Assembly: GCA_037693485.1 (NCBI GenBank)
Contig: CM075348.1
Location: 130,707,609-130,771,608, forward strand
Length of the DNA: 64,000 nt
Origin: Kitagawia praeruptora
Lineage: Eukaryota > Streptophyta > Magnoliopsida > Apiales > Apiaceae
Direction: 5' to 3'
The notes under the pieces are model-generated. The model saw only the letters and a list, made by a program, of their open reading frames with translations, did no database searches and was not told the origin of the DNA. Each line of letters opens with the position of its first letter. Within the stretch, counting starts at the first letter, position 1. Below are positions 11,088-23,400 of the stretch, in pieces. The translations under genes and the position numbers were made by a program.

Positions 11088-11102
11088 AATGGCCTTAATA
11101 TG

Positions 11103-12269
11103 TAATCTATGAATTATGATAATTGAATATTCTAATTTATGCCCATGCTACGCACCGAAGGTATAATTGTAAAAGATATTAAATAAATACTAAAAAAAAT
11201 TATTTAGATAAAAATTTTACATTTAATTATTTAGATTGTAATATTGAACTCTACTATTTCATCAATTTTTTATCTACAAATTTAGTTTGTTAAATTATGA
11301 TGTATTTAAATATTTAATATTTATATTACATAAATAAAGTAATATAAAGAATTACATACACAAACTTCGATCTGATCCGGATTTTTCTGGGTTTGGACCG
11401 GACATGACGGAAAATCGGATTTTTTTTATTTGAAGGATCGGAGACCGAACCGCTTATATACGATCCGGTCTGGGTCTTGGACTCATAGACCCGATCCAGT
11501 TTTATTTAGCTGTCTAGATCAAAATGTTGTGTAGCCCTAACTGCACTACACATAAATTACTTCTAGTAACTTAGTTTCTTGTTCAGTTTTTACTTTGTTA
11601 ATTTCATAAAAAAGTCTCGTTGGAATTCAAACAAAGTCTCAAAAGCATCAAAAGCTTGTTTATAATTTTTTCCCATGCAATGGATAAATTATATTAAGGA
11701 TAATAAAAAGAAATAAGAAATTGAGTGAGTGAGTGAGTGATATAATAAATCTTAAGTCATAAGTTTAGAAATATTTAAACCCATAACAAATGAATATTTA
11801 CATTTAAAGTCAAGTAAAATGGAAATTTCATCGTATTGAAGTAGCTCGTTGCCAATGACCTTAACACACTATTAGCCGAGCAATCTTGTTATATATAGAT
11901 ATAACTTCCTGATTCAATGTATCTATAAAACCGTAAAGATCTTATAAGACATACATATAGTTAGTTAATTTTCTGTCATAATATGTCAGATATTAACATG
12001 TTTGTTATGTTACTAATAGAGACTATAATAATAGATTTTAATTAAATAAGAAAGTTATATATATTATTCAGTAATTTTCAAATTTTTCTTAAGAAAAAAT
12101 TGTGCTTGACCATAAAGGTCAGAAAAATGTTACAAATGCTGTTAACGACACAGGTCAAACGACCATATTTATCATATATTTTCTTACTTTTTTGAATGTG
12201 AATGCGACAATAAAAGTTTGTAGTCATACACCGTAAAGTACTTTATTGAGAGTACATATCCCATTAATA
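11103..12269. other. AT-rich intergenic region
   Basis: No gene. A stretch at about 11370-11550 has 'gatccggt'-type words in both orientations and ends 'tagccctaa', which suggests a decayed hAT-like element. A short (gagt)n run lies near 11723. Confidence 0.45.
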
Positions 12270-12274
12270 ACATA

Positions 12275-12780
12275 TGTTAGAAATGATTGATGAGAACAGT
12301 GTTTGGAAGCTAAAGTAACAAAACAGAGTTTAGCTGGAAGCAGTCAGAGTTTAGTTAAACACTGACTGGAAGCGCAACAGAGATTGTTAAACTCTGTAGC
12401 GGAAGCGTCTGAGAGTCAACAGTGTTTGAGGAAGACAAATATGGAAGCAATATCTTTGAAGATTGGATAGTTGTCAAAGAGATTGAGTTGACTTAGAAGA
12501 CGTGTAGCAATCGTGATTGATATCAATTGTATAGCTTAATTATAAGAGAATCAATTACTGATTGTACGAAGCTGTATGTTTTATAAATACAGTTAGGTTA
12601 ACCCTAAAAGGGTATCGAACATTGAGAAATTCATTGATTGTAACCTAAGCAGCTCTCTGTGATATTTTATATCACTGAGAAAGGAATTGTTAATTCCAAA
12701 CAGTTTTTAAGTGTTAAAACTTGTGTTCTTGTTAATTACTCATATAATACTTGATTACATATTGTGTATTCGACCTAACA
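12275..12780 (+). repeat. 5' LTR of Copia-1 (506 bp)
   Basis: It starts TGTTAGAAATG and ends CGACCTAACA. A TATA box TATAAATA is at 12582-12589. The first part contains 'cagagtttag' twice and 'ttaaactctg' once, the word found all through the element. Confidence 0.95.
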
Positions 12781-12782
12781 AG

Positions 12783-12793
12783 TGGTATCAGAG
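12783..12793 (+). other. Primer-binding site of Copia-1
   Basis: TGGTATCAGAG is complementary to the 3' end of initiator tRNA-Met and lies two bases after the LTR, as usual in plant copia elements. Confidence 0.92.
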
Positions 12794-12842
12794 ACAATCT
12801 GTTACTTTATTACAGTTTAAGATCCAAACACAATAGTAATCA

Positions 12843-15074
12843 ATGGCAGAGATACCTCCTCCATCTAGTTCTGAGAAAGCCCCTACTACTGTTAGTAGGT
12901 ATGAAACGATTAGGGTTCCAATACTTAGGCCATCAGAGTATGCAATTTGGAAGGTGAAGATGACCATGTTTCTGGAGGCTACAGATCCAGAATATCTTGA
13001 TAGAATTTATGAAGGTCCTCACAAACCTACAAAGTTATCTGCTGCTGCTGCTGGTGAGGAATCAAAGGTGATTCCAAAAGAAAAGAAAGATCTAACTGCT
13101 GAGGATCTTTCATCTATTGCAAAGGATGCAAAAGTAAGGCATTTACTTCACAGTGCTTTAGACAATGTTATGTCTAATAAAGTGATTAATTGCACTACTG
13201 TAAAGGAAATATGGGATGCACTTGAGGTTAGGTGTCAAGGAACTCCTGCAATCAAGAAAAATAGAAGAAACATACTCACTCAGGAGTATGAGCATTTTGA
13301 GGCAAAGTCTGAAGAAACCATGACAGAAACATTTGACAGATTCTGTAAACTGCTCAATGATTTGTCATTGGTTAACAAAGAGTATGATTTAGAAGACTCA
13401 AATCTCAAGTTTCTTCTTTCTCTACCTGAAAAGTGGGATGTGAAAACAACCACTATAAGAGATAACTATGAACTTGCTGAAACAGAGATTGATGAAATAT
13501 ATGGACTGCTCAAAACCTATGAATTGGAATTGGAGCAGAGAAACAAAAGATCAAGTAGAAAGTCAAAATCTGTTGCTCTTAAGGTTGAGGAGAAACCATT
13601 AAAAAAGGAAGCATCAAGGAAGAAAGCTAAGGGAAAAGCTTTAGTAATAAAGTCTGAAAGTGAGTCATCAAACTCTGATGATGACTCAAACACTGATGCA
13701 TTATCTGATTCTGAGGATGATGAAGAAGAGTTGAAGCAAATGGCTGTCTTGATGGTAAAAACTTTTAAGAAGATGGGTTTCAGGAACTTTAAGAAGGGAA
13801 ACAGATTTTATAAGAAAGATTTAAACTCTGACAGGAAGAGTTTCAAAAATTCTGATAGAAGGGATACCAAATCAGGAAAGAAAGACAAGTCTGAGATTCA
13901 ATGCTACAAGTGTAAGGAGATGGGTCACTATGCTCCTGAGTGCAAAAAGGGTAAAACAGAAAAGGCACTCTACACAAAAGGCAGAGATTGGGCAGACACT
14001 TCAGATTCTGATGAGGAAGTCAACTATGCTCTCATGGCTACTACTCAGAATGAAGATGATGATCTAAAGGTACCCCCAACAACCTATGCTTATAATACTG
14101 ATAATATAACTGAATTGAGAATTTATCTTAAAGCATTACATATCAGTTATAGGGATCAGACTTTAGAAAATGAGAGGATAAAGAATGAGTGTTCTCAACT
14201 CAAAGATAGAAACAAACTTGTTGAGGAACAGCTTGAAAACATGAATAAAGTTCAGAAAGAAAGAGATGATGCTGTGTTTATAGAACAGGAGTTGCTAGGT
14301 AAGTATAAGCAACTAGAATCTGAATTGGAGGATACTAAACACATTATTAAAACTTGGACACACTCTGGTAAAGACACTCAAGAAGTGTTTCAGTCAGATA
14401 CAGTAGGTCTAGGTTACTCTGAAGGAGATGAACTTAGATTTGAAAATTTGGTAAAAGTTAGACCACATCGTTCATCTGAAGGTAATGTTATGGGAACAGG
14501 AGGACCTAAGACTGAAGCTGAGAAAAAGGCTGTTAAAGAATCATATGCTAAGACTTTTGTTAGAGAGGTTAACATTGGTTTAATGACAGATAAACAACTC
14601 AAGCATAAGCTTAAAGAGATAAAATCTGTCAACAAACAGAGAATGCCTAGGAAAAACAAAAATGGAAAGGTAGGCATAACATCAGGAATTAAGCCAATGC
14701 TTGCTACATTAGCTCCTAGAAAAACATGCTTTAATTGTGGTAGCACTAATCATCTTGCTAGTTTGTGCAGTAAGAATAAGAACATTAATTCTTTGCCCTC
14801 TAAAACTGCATTAAAGAATGATTATGTGAAAACTAGACCACAGACTTTATGTAAACACTGTGGAAGTACGTGGCATTCAATTTACACTTGCAGAGATTAT
14901 CATGCTATTTACTATAATTACTATGAACCCAAGCCAAATTTGAAATGGGTTAAAGTAAACTCTGAAAAAGTTAGCTTAAACTCTGATAATGTGAATTCCG
15001 CTGCAAAAGCTAACAGAATCAAGAAAGCCAAAGGATCCAAGCAAGTCTGGATCCTTAAAACTAACAATCAGTGA
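12843..15074 (+). CDS. gag: Copia-1 Gag polyprotein (743 residues)
   Basis: This is the capsid/nucleocapsid precursor of the retrotransposon. The N-terminal part has the plant copia Gag pattern: an 'EYAIWKVKMTMFLEA' region near residue 36 and a YEHFEAKSEETMTETFDRF helix near 155. A CCHC zinc knuckle CYKCKEMGHYAPEC lies near residue 353. Two more CCHC knuckles, CFNCGSTNHLASLC near 628 and CKHCGSTWHSIYTC near 669, are separated from the first by a coiled-coil-like segment (about 435-505). Three knuckles and the large size fit Sirevirus-type Gags. The protein is Lys/Glu-rich with an acidic Ser/Asp block near 275-300. The start is the first ATG after the primer site. The frame ends in TGA at 15072, and pol follows in another frame. 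Confidence 0.92.
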   Translation: MAEIPPPSSSEKAPTTVSRYETIRVPILRPSEYAIWKVKMTMFLEATDPEYLDRIYEGPHKPTKLSAAAAGEESKVIPKEKKDLTAEDLSSIAKDAKVRHLLHSALDNVMSNKVINCTTVKEIWDALEVRCQGTPAIKKNRRNILTQEYEHFEAKSEETMTETFDRFCKLLNDLSLVNKEYDLEDSNLKFLLSLPEKWDVKTTTIRDNYELAETEIDEIYGLLKTYELELEQRNKRSSRKSKSVALKVEEKPLKKEASRKKAKGKALVIKSESESSNSDDDSNTDALSDSEDDEEELKQMAVLMVKTFKKMGFRNFKKGNRFYKKDLNSDRKSFKNSDRRDTKSGKKDKSEIQCYKCKEMGHYAPECKKGKTEKALYTKGRDWADTSDSDEEVNYALMATTQNEDDDLKVPPTTYAYNTDNITELRIYLKALHISYRDQTLENERIKNECSQLKDRNKLVEEQLENMNKVQKERDDAVFIEQELLGKYKQLESELEDTKHIIKTWTHSGKDTQEVFQSDTVGLGYSEGDELRFENLVKVRPHRSSEGNVMGTGGPKTEAEKKAVKESYAKTFVREVNIGLMTDKQLKHKLKEIKSVNKQRMPRKNKNGKVGITSGIKPMLATLAPRKTCFNCGSTNHLASLCSKNKNINSLPSKTALKNDYVKTRPQTLCKHCGSTWHSIYTCRDYHAIYYNYYEPKPNLKWVKVNSEKVSLNSDNVNSAAKANRIKKAKGSKQVWILKTNNQ

Positions 15075-15084
15075 TTGTTTGTGA

Positions 15085-18000
15085 TTGCAGGGCACCAGGG
15101 TCACTACCCTAGTCATGGACAGTGGTTGTTCAGGACACATGACTGGAAATAAAGCCCTGCTTTTAGAGTATGTGGAGAAGGCTGGCCCAAAAGTTTCCTA
15201 TGGAGATGGCAACATAGGACATACTCTGGGATATGGCAACATTAATCTTGGGAGTGTCATCATCACAATTGTAGCTCTGGTTCCAGGACTCAAGCATGAT
15301 CTGCTATCTGTGAGTCAAATCTGTGACAGAGGATATCATGTAGATTTTCAGCCTGAATATTGTCAAGTCATCAGTAAATCTACAGGGAAAGTTGCTCTAG
15401 TTGGAAACAGACACAATAACATCTATGAAATAAAATTGTCAACAAACACTGATGGCAAAGCAGTGTGTCTGTCAACAAGAATGTCCAGTGAAGAGAGTTG
15501 GAAGTGGCACAAGAAACTCTCTCATTTGAATCTGAACAACATCAATGAGCTAATAAAGAATGATCTTGTAAGAGGTCTACCAAAGTCTTTGTTGAATGTA
15601 GAAGGCCTGTGTGATTCTTGTCAAAAGGCCAAACAGAGAAAAGCCTCCTTCAAAAGCAAATCTGAGTCTTCAATTGTTGATCCTTATCATCTCCTACATG
15701 TTGATCTTTTTGGACCAGTGAATGTTATGTCTCTTGGAAAGAAGAAATATGCTCTAGTCATTGTTGATGAATATACTAGATACACATTGGTATATTTTCT
15801 TGCAAAGAAGGATGAAACTGCATTAACACTGACAGAACATATAATACAACTGGACAAAGGGTCAGAGAATCAAGTGAAGATTATCAGAAGTGACAATGGA
15901 ACTGAATTCAGGAATTCATCAATGGAAGAATTTTGCAAGAGTAAAGGAATCAAACAAGAGTTTTCTGCACCTGGCACTCCACAACAAAATGGTGTAGTGG
16001 AGAGGAAGAACAGAACCTTGATAGAAGCTGCAAGAACCATGCTAGATGAAGCAAAGCTGCCAACATATTTCTGGGCAGAAGCAGTTCAAACTGCTTGTTT
16101 TACTCAAAATGCAACACTGATCAACAAGCATGGTAAAACTCCATATGAAATGTTGAAAAAGAAGAAGCCAAATCTAAAATATTTTCATATTTTTGGATGC
16201 AAGTGCTTTGTATTGAAGACTCATCCTGAGCAGTTGACCAAATTTGATCTAAAGGCAGATGAAGGAATTTTTGTTGGCTATCCACTGTCAACTAAGGCAT
16301 TCAGAGTTTATAATCTGAGAACCAGAGTGATCATGGAATCAATTCATGTGTCATTTGATGACAAGAAAATAACTGGACTTGAAGATGTCAATGAACATGA
16401 TCAACTGCACTTTGAAAATGAAGATTTATTCTCTGAAAAAGTAAACTCTGATCAGACTGATCTGTTTAACTCTGTTGAGCTAAACTCTGAACCTCTACTG
16501 GTAAATACTGAAGAGACTCTTCAATCAGAAGCAAGGGAAGAACCAGTTGAGGGGGAGCATGAAGAATCACATCAAAGTGATAATTCAAATACTGATAGTG
16601 ACTCAGTTGATAAGTCTGAATCAAACTCTGTTGATTCAAACTCTGTTGATAATTCTGAGCAGTCACATTTAGGGGGAGCATCAGAAAATGAAGAAAGGCA
16701 CCAAGAAAATCAGGAGAGCATGGATCAAGGGGGAGGATCACATGATGACAGAAGTAATTTGCCTTCTGCAAGAAAATGGACTAAGTCACATACACCTGAT
16801 TTGATTATTGGTGATCCAGATGCAAAAGTAAGGACAAGAAGTGCAACAACAAATGAATGTTTGTTTCATGCATTCTTGTCACAATCTGAGCCAAAGAAAG
16901 TAGAAGAAGCTCTTAAAGATGCTGACTGGATAACAGCAATGCAAGAAGAGCTAAATGAATTTGAAAGAAATGAAGTGTGGACTCTTGTACCAAGGCCCAA
17001 GAACAGATCCATTGTTGGTACTAAATGGGTTTTCAGAAATAAAACTGACAGTGAGGGTGTTATCACAAGGAACAAAGCAAGACTGGTTGCAAAAGGCTAT
17101 TCACAGCAGGAAGGAATAGACTATGATGAAACATTTGCTCCAGTTGCAAGATTGGAGGCAATCAGAATTTTTCTAGCATATGCCTCTCATAAGAAATTCA
17201 AAGTGTTTCAGATGGATGTGAAAAGTGCATTTCTAAATGGAAAACTTGAAGAAGAAGTGTTTGTGGAACAACCACCAGGTTTTGTAGATCCAAAATATCC
17301 AGACCATGTCTACAGGTTAGACAAGGCACTCTATGGACTTAAGCAGGCACCAAGGGCATGGTATGAAACTCTTGCTAAATTTCTACTAGAAAGTGGGTTT
17401 CACAGAGGTACTATTGACAAAACTCTGTTTTACTTTCAATCTGGTATTGACTTGCTCTTAGTTCAGATATATGTTGATGACATCATTTTTGGATCTACTA
17501 ATGATAAACTCTGTAAGAAGTTTGCCAAGCTCATGCAGTCAAGATATCAAATGAGTATGATGGGAGAGCTTAGTTATTTTCTAGGCCTACAGGTGAAGCA
17601 AACAGATGATGGAATTTTTATAAATCAAGCAAAATATACCAGAAATCTTCTCAAGAAATTTGGCATGCTTGACTGTTCATCTGCAACAACTCCCATGGCA
17701 ACTGCAACAAAATTGGACAAAGATGCAGGGTCATCGGTGGATATGACAAGTTACAGAGGAATGATTGGTTCTCTACTTTATTTAACAGCTAGTAGACCTG
17801 ATATCATGTATGCCACTTGTTTGTGTGCAAGGTTTCAGGCAGATCCAAGGGAACCACAATTAACAGCAGTAAAGAGGATTTTTAAGTATCTCAAGGGCAC
17901 TATAACTTTAGGGCTGTGGTATCCCAGAGAATCAGACTTTAAGCTTCTTGGCTACTCTGATGCAGACTTTGCAGGATGTAAGATTGACAGAAAAAGCACC

Positions 18001-18414
18001 AGTGGAAGTTGTCAATTTCTAGGTGATAGACTTGTTTCCTGGTACAGCAAGAAACAGAAATCAATATCTACATCTACAGCTGAAGCAGAGTATATTGCTG
18101 CTGGTAGTTGCTGTGCACAGATTCTATGGATGAAAAATCAATTGCTGGATTATGGATTGAGGTATACCAAGATACCTATTTTCTGTGATAATCAAAGTGC
18201 TATTGCAATGACAGGTAATCCAGTACAACATTCCATGACAAAGCACATCAGCATAAGGTATCACTTTATCAGAGAGCATGTAGAGGAAGGAAACATTGAG
18301 CTTCACTTTGTGTCTACAGAACAACAACTTGCAGATGTCTTCACCAAGCCATTGAGTGAAGCTACATTTACAAGACTGGTCAATGAACTAGGAATGGTCT
18401 CTAGTTTTGACTAG
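15085..18414 (+). CDS. pol: Copia-1 Pol: protease, integrase, reverse transcriptase, RNase H
   Basis: This is an open frame of about 1109 codons without an ATG at its start; the limit given is the edge of the open frame. The protease DSG motif is near residue 12. A GAG-pre-integrase segment (HKKLSHLN and CDSCQKAKQ) precedes an integrase with the D-D-35-E triad: D near 205 in HVDLFGP, D near 270 in SDNGTEF, E near 306 in VVERKNR. Reverse transcriptase has YVDD near 795. RNase H has YSDADFAGC near 957 and TAEAEYIA near 998. The order integrase before RT is diagnostic of copia. Pol is shifted one frame from gag, and 10 nt separate the two frames, so Pol must be made by frameshifting, splicing or reinitiation. 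No stop interrupts it. Confidence 0.93.
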   Translation: MQGTRVTTLVMDSGCSGHMTGNKALLLEYVEKAGPKVSYGDGNIGHTLGYGNINLGSVIITIVALVPGLKHDLLSVSQICDRGYHVDFQPEYCQVISKSTGKVALVGNRHNNIYEIKLSTNTDGKAVCLSTRMSSEESWKWHKKLSHLNLNNINELIKNDLVRGLPKSLLNVEGLCDSCQKAKQRKASFKSKSESSIVDPYHLLHVDLFGPVNVMSLGKKKYALVIVDEYTRYTLVYFLAKKDETALTLTEHIIQLDKGSENQVKIIRSDNGTEFRNSSMEEFCKSKGIKQEFSAPGTPQQNGVVERKNRTLIEAARTMLDEAKLPTYFWAEAVQTACFTQNATLINKHGKTPYEMLKKKKPNLKYFHIFGCKCFVLKTHPEQLTKFDLKADEGIFVGYPLSTKAFRVYNLRTRVIMESIHVSFDDKKITGLEDVNEHDQLHFENEDLFSEKVNSDQTDLFNSVELNSEPLLVNTEETLQSEAREEPVEGEHEESHQSDNSNTDSDSVDKSESNSVDSNSVDNSEQSHLGGASENEERHQENQESMDQGGGSHDDRSNLPSARKWTKSHTPDLIIGDPDAKVRTRSATTNECLFHAFLSQSEPKKVEEALKDADWITAMQEELNEFERNEVWTLVPRPKNRSIVGTKWVFRNKTDSEGVITRNKARLVAKGYSQQEGIDYDETFAPVARLEAIRIFLAYASHKKFKVFQMDVKSAFLNGKLEEEVFVEQPPGFVDPKYPDHVYRLDKALYGLKQAPRAWYETLAKFLLESGFHRGTIDKTLFYFQSGIDLLLVQIYVDDIIFGSTNDKLCKKFAKLMQSRYQMSMMGELSYFLGLQVKQTDDGIFINQAKYTRNLLKKFGMLDCSSATTPMATATKLDKDAGSSVDMTSYRGMIGSLLYLTASRPDIMYATCLCARFQADPREPQLTAVKRIFKYLKGTITLGLWYPRESDFKLLGYSDADFAGCKIDRKSTSGSCQFLGDRLVSWYSKKQKSISTSTAEAEYIAAGSCCAQILWMKNQLLDYGLRYTKIPIFCDNQSAIAMTGNPVQHSMTKHISIRYHFIREHVEEGNIELHFVSTEQQLADVFTKPLSEATFTRLVNELGMVSSFD

Positions 18415-20443
18415 AGATGTTGGTTAGACTCAAGATCTTACTTTTAAAATATATTGCTCATGTTTCTGCAAATTGTTAAGTGCTATGTGAACCTTAGTAT
18501 TAAACTCTGTTATGCATGCTTATGTTTAAACTTTGTTAAACTCTGTCAGCATGTCTGTCTGCTAAACACTGTTAACATGTTGGATACACTCTGTGAATTC
18601 AAAATTGATTATTGTCTGAATGAAAACACCAATGAAGAAAAATGTATGGAGCATGATTCTCAGTAATTAAATCATGATTCTTTCTGAGTCACTGTAATCT
18701 AATCAGATTTTGTGCAGTAAATCAACACAGCATGATACTATTTCATATTTATAGCATCTCTTAGTTTATTCAGTCCTAAACTCTGAGTTTATGAATATTG
18801 TGTGCATTGCCTCTCATAAATAATTTCTGATATTGATGAACTCTAAACTCTGATAAGTGACATTCTGTTCCCAAAGGTAATTCATGGTTCTTGATGATTC
18901 CTTGTTTGTACTTGTAAAAACTATAAAACATGAGATGTGTCATTGATTAGTTTGGTGAGTTCAGATTCATGTCTGCACCCTGTGAGATTTTGAGCCAAAT
19001 CAGTGATTGATAAATTCTCTATCAATCAATTTTTATTGCTGTGTGATGTTCATCAGGAAGTATGGTTCTCTAGAACTTGTATTAAACCATTTTGAGACTA
19101 CATGATATGTGTGTGCATGAAAATGATAAAGGCAATAGGATTTACCATTTCTTCAAACACTGTTCAAAATTCTTTTGAACACTGTTCAAACACTGTTCAA
19201 AAATTCCACTCTTAGTAAACCCCTTTGAGCCTAATTAACTGCTCATTTTTCTTTAACTCTGTAGTATTAAGAGCAGTTATATTCTTTTGAAAAATCAAAT
19301 GCAAGCAGGTGAGTGTTTCTCAAGAAAAGAAAAGTTTACTCAGTATATATGTTAATAAAAAAATAATTAAAAAAAAAAGAAAAAAAAAGGCATATATACT
19401 GATCATCTCGTACAAATATGTATTAACAGTGTGACTGAACACTTTGGTCTATTAAAATGTTCAGCTTGAAATTCACTCATGATTAAAACATCTCTTCTCA
19501 TCTGTTTGATCTTACTACATTACAACCCTGAATAAAGTCCTTTTGATTTGTGCATATATGTACTCAAAGTAGTGTAGAATTGGTGGACATTCAAGCATAT
19601 GGTAGTATCTGCTTTTACTGATTGAATGTGAGTGTAAACACTTCACCTAAACACTTGTGTGCTTTGAGAGTTTGTGAGTTTATCAAGTTCATGACTGTTA
19701 CTCACTGAATGATGCTCTGATTTCTATCTCTTGATCTTTTTGTCTTCAAAGACTGTGTGCTTACTTGGATAATCATGAACATCAAAGGGAATAGAAGTAT
19801 TCAGATCTCTGTATTACAGTAACTACAGAGTTTAGCATTCATCAAACAATCAGTGTTTACTATGAGAGTTTGTGCATTCAGTGTTTATTGATTTTTGTTA
19901 TGGATTTTATGAAATATTAGATGCTCTAAAGATTGATTTTGGTAAACTCTGCTTCACACACATTCATATTCACAACTGTGCAATTTTTGAAAGGGTTTTA
20001 GTGATAAAGTTGGAAAATTGACAAACACTGTCGAGTTGTGTTAAGTACTCTAAGGTAAAGTTTCATTGAGATAATTTGACTATTTTGGAGTAATTAGGGT
20101 AGTTGACAACTGTTAATTAGTGTAAATATGTCATAGTGTCATGATTATAGGAATGATAGCGGTAATTATTAAGTGATCCATTGGTTGTTTGACACGTGTC
20201 CCATTATTGTGTCCCACTCTCACATTACTCTAAAATCAGTTGCGTGCTTACAATACATAAACGATTAAGTTTTTTTTCTCTAATCGCTTTTGTTCTCTCA
20301 CTTCACATCGATTCATATTCACCCACTCACAGTTACTTGCATACTCAATCACTTTCAAAACTCTTGTTCACTCTCTTTCACATATTGATAAACACTTATC
20401 ATACACATCTTTTCTCTGAATATTTTCGTATCATATCTTACTA
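18415..20443 (+). other. Spacer between pol and the extra ORF of Copia-1
   Basis: Two kilobases without a long frame. It holds several copies of 'aaactctg' (for example about 18502, 18538, 18778 and 18847) and a repeated 'acactgttcaaa' around 19158-19200. A purine-rich A-run lies at 19357-19390. A TATA-like or splice signal for the downstream ORF was not pinned down. Confidence 0.6.
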
Positions 20444-23400
20444 ATGGCAACCAAAGCTTTTGATGCAGCAGGGTTAGTTTTTCTTCCTAGCAATTATGCA
20501 GCTCCACTGGAGAATGAAAACGCTCCAGAGGCGTTTCATTTGTTTCAAAATTTCTTGAAAGATTCCAAAATAGGGAAGGCTTTAACCGCACCATCAACAC
20601 TCTCTGATTCACAAATTGCTACTTTTTGGACAAACTCTGTGTATGATGATGGAGAAGAGTCTGGCACTCCAACAATTACTTTCACTCATGATGAATCAGA
20701 GTATATCATTACTCCAACTACGGTTAGGGATGCTTTGGATTTTGAGACTCACACTTCTTACAGTGTTGTTGGTCATGACCGCTTGCGAACAATGTTGCAG
20801 CAAATTGGTTGTTCAGGAAATTTGAATAAGCTGGGATCTCTTAGAAGGCCACTTTTGCGAAAGGAATGGAGTTTCTTTTTCGATTGCATTACAAGGGCTT
20901 TTGGAAAGAAGATAACAAATTGGGATGCACTTCCTCTTGACACTCTCCAAATTGGTCATGCTCTACTGTATGGAGGTAACTTTGATTTTGGTAGACTAGT
21001 TCTAATGAATTTGGGAGAGCGTTTGTCTGAGCCTACATCTGTTTATTTTTCTCGATTTTGTCAAATGCTATTCAATGCTTGTGTGCCTAATCTTACAATT
21101 GCTGAAGCTGATGTCATTCAGCCTTTTCAAGTTGCTAAAAGGATGTTTTCTGATTTGACAAACAAAGATGTTACTAAACAGCAAATACCTGACATGTTTA
21201 TGCCACTAGCCTTACAAAACTATGTCAACCAACCTCAAGATTCTCAATCTACACAATCATCACCACAACCTGAACCACAACAAATGCCTGAACCATTAGA
21301 CACCATACATTCTCATCCTTTACCAACACCTGAGCCAACACCCACTCATCAACCACAACCTGAACACATAAACTCTCCACCAATAAACTCTGAACAAATA
21401 AACTCTGAATTCATAAACTCTGAGCCAGTACCTACTGATCAACCCAAATCCAAACCAAAAAGAAAAATACACACTGCACAAAACACTAAACACTCAAAGG
21501 CTAAACAGACATTACCTGGAACTGTTTATACCAGAAGAAAGAAACAAAAGGCAAACAGACCTTCACTTTCACCAACTAAGGAGAGCTCTAGTGAAGAAGA
21601 AGAGGTGACTGCAGTGCCTCAAGTCAAGAGAAGGAGATTAATTCTTTCAGAATCTGATGATGAGCAAGTTCTTGAAGCTCCAGAGGTGGTTTCACAGCAA
21701 ACACCTACTGTTGAGGTTGTAGTGAATGATATACCTGCAGAGGTTGAAATACCTGCAGAGGATGCTGTGATTGTAAATGCTATGCCTGTAGAGGTTAACA
21801 TTCCTGCAGAAGAGGATCACAGAGATGGTTTTTCACCAATGAATGATGTTCTTGACTCATTTCAACCAATCCTTGATCCTATCTCACCTGTTGTTCACAC
21901 TGAAGCTCCTGGTGTAGCTGATCCGCCAACAGTTATTCTTCCTGAAGCTGCAGCATCACACACAGAGCTGATATCTGTTACTTATCAAATTCCTGACAAA
22001 GGTGATGAAGTTGAACAAGCAACTAAGGATAACTCTCAATCTATGCCAGTTGAAGCTACAAATCCAAACTCTGTTGCAGAGCCTGTTCAACATGAGGAGA
22101 ATATTGAAAAGATTGAAGAAGTTGTTGCAGAAACTGTGGCTGACAAAGCTCAGCACAGTGGTTCTTTACAAGATGCTCAAGCTGTTGATGCAAGTGTTGA
22201 AGATGAAGCTGAAAACAGTGTAAACTCTGATTCTTTTCTGAGTGCACCAGTACAGACTGATAACAAACATACATCTTTTGATCAGCCTTGTCCATCTCAT
22301 GCAATTGAAGAAGAGCATCTTGCTAAATCTGTTGCTAACTGGTATAAAGAAGACTGTATTTTTCCAAAAGGGAGAGCAACTGATTTCATTAAGCAGACTG
22401 CTAGTCAAATTTCAAATCCAGAGATTTTATCATGCTTAAAGGCAACTGTGGTACAAGTCAAAACTCTGGATGGAAATTTTGCTGACACAAAACAACAAAT
22501 TGCTTCTTTGAAAACTGAGATACAGACTAGAGAAATGAAAATGGAAAGAGAGTCAAAAATCAAAGCTGCACAGCTTTCTAAAGTTCAAGATACTCTATTT
22601 GCCAGGTTAGGAAAGGTTGAAGAGAATCAGGCTATCTTGTTTGAGAAGGTTGATTCAATTGCTAACTCTTTGGAGCTTATTACATCTATACTCATTCCTG
22701 ATGATGTCAAAAAGGGGGAGAGAGTTGCTAAGTCAAAATGCAAAATTTCTCAAACTCTGATAAAAAAGGATGATGCTGGAGATGGAGGAGCAAATGACAA
22801 GAGTAAGGCTTTAAACTCTGAGTCACTAACTCTGAGATCTGGCAAATCTCTTAAGTCACAGTCTGTTGGAATAAACACTGAAACTCAAGGTACTTCAAAA
22901 ACCAAGAGTTTGGAATTAACATCTAATCCAAAGACTGATGAGGAGTTAGCTGTTAAGCTTTTCATGGAAGAAAATGTAGAAGGAGTTACTCTAGAAGATG
23001 CTAAAGCTGAAGAAAAGAGTCTGCAAGAAAAACATCTAAAAGCTTTAAAATCTGTTAAGTTGAAGAAGAGGGAGAAAGTTGTTAAAGCTGCAAAGCCTGT
23101 TCTTAAAAGCATTGAAATCAAAGAGAAGCTATCTGGCATTCAAGAAGAAGAAGAAGAAGAAGATAAAGAAAAGTTGATAAGAAAGTCTTCTCTTGATGCT
23201 AAATTGAAGTTAAAAGGGATAATGAATGAGGAAAACAAAGGCAAAATGATTGTTACAACCTCTGTTGCCACACAAGTTGTACAGACACAAAGTAAACCTT
23301 TACCTGGGTTTTCTAGGCCGAAGATTCCAGTTCAGGAACAAACAGGAGTAATTGGTGATTATCAACACAATGTTGCTTGTTCAGGAAAGCCACCAGGGAG

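Noticed and set aside
12751..12957. Short frame crossing the Copia-1 5' LTR end
   Set aside because: It overlaps the LTR, primer site and the true gag start in another frame.
14414..14746. Antisense open frame inside Copia-1 gag
   Set aside because: It is a shadow of the Lys/Glu-rich gag frame with no domain, start context or splice support.
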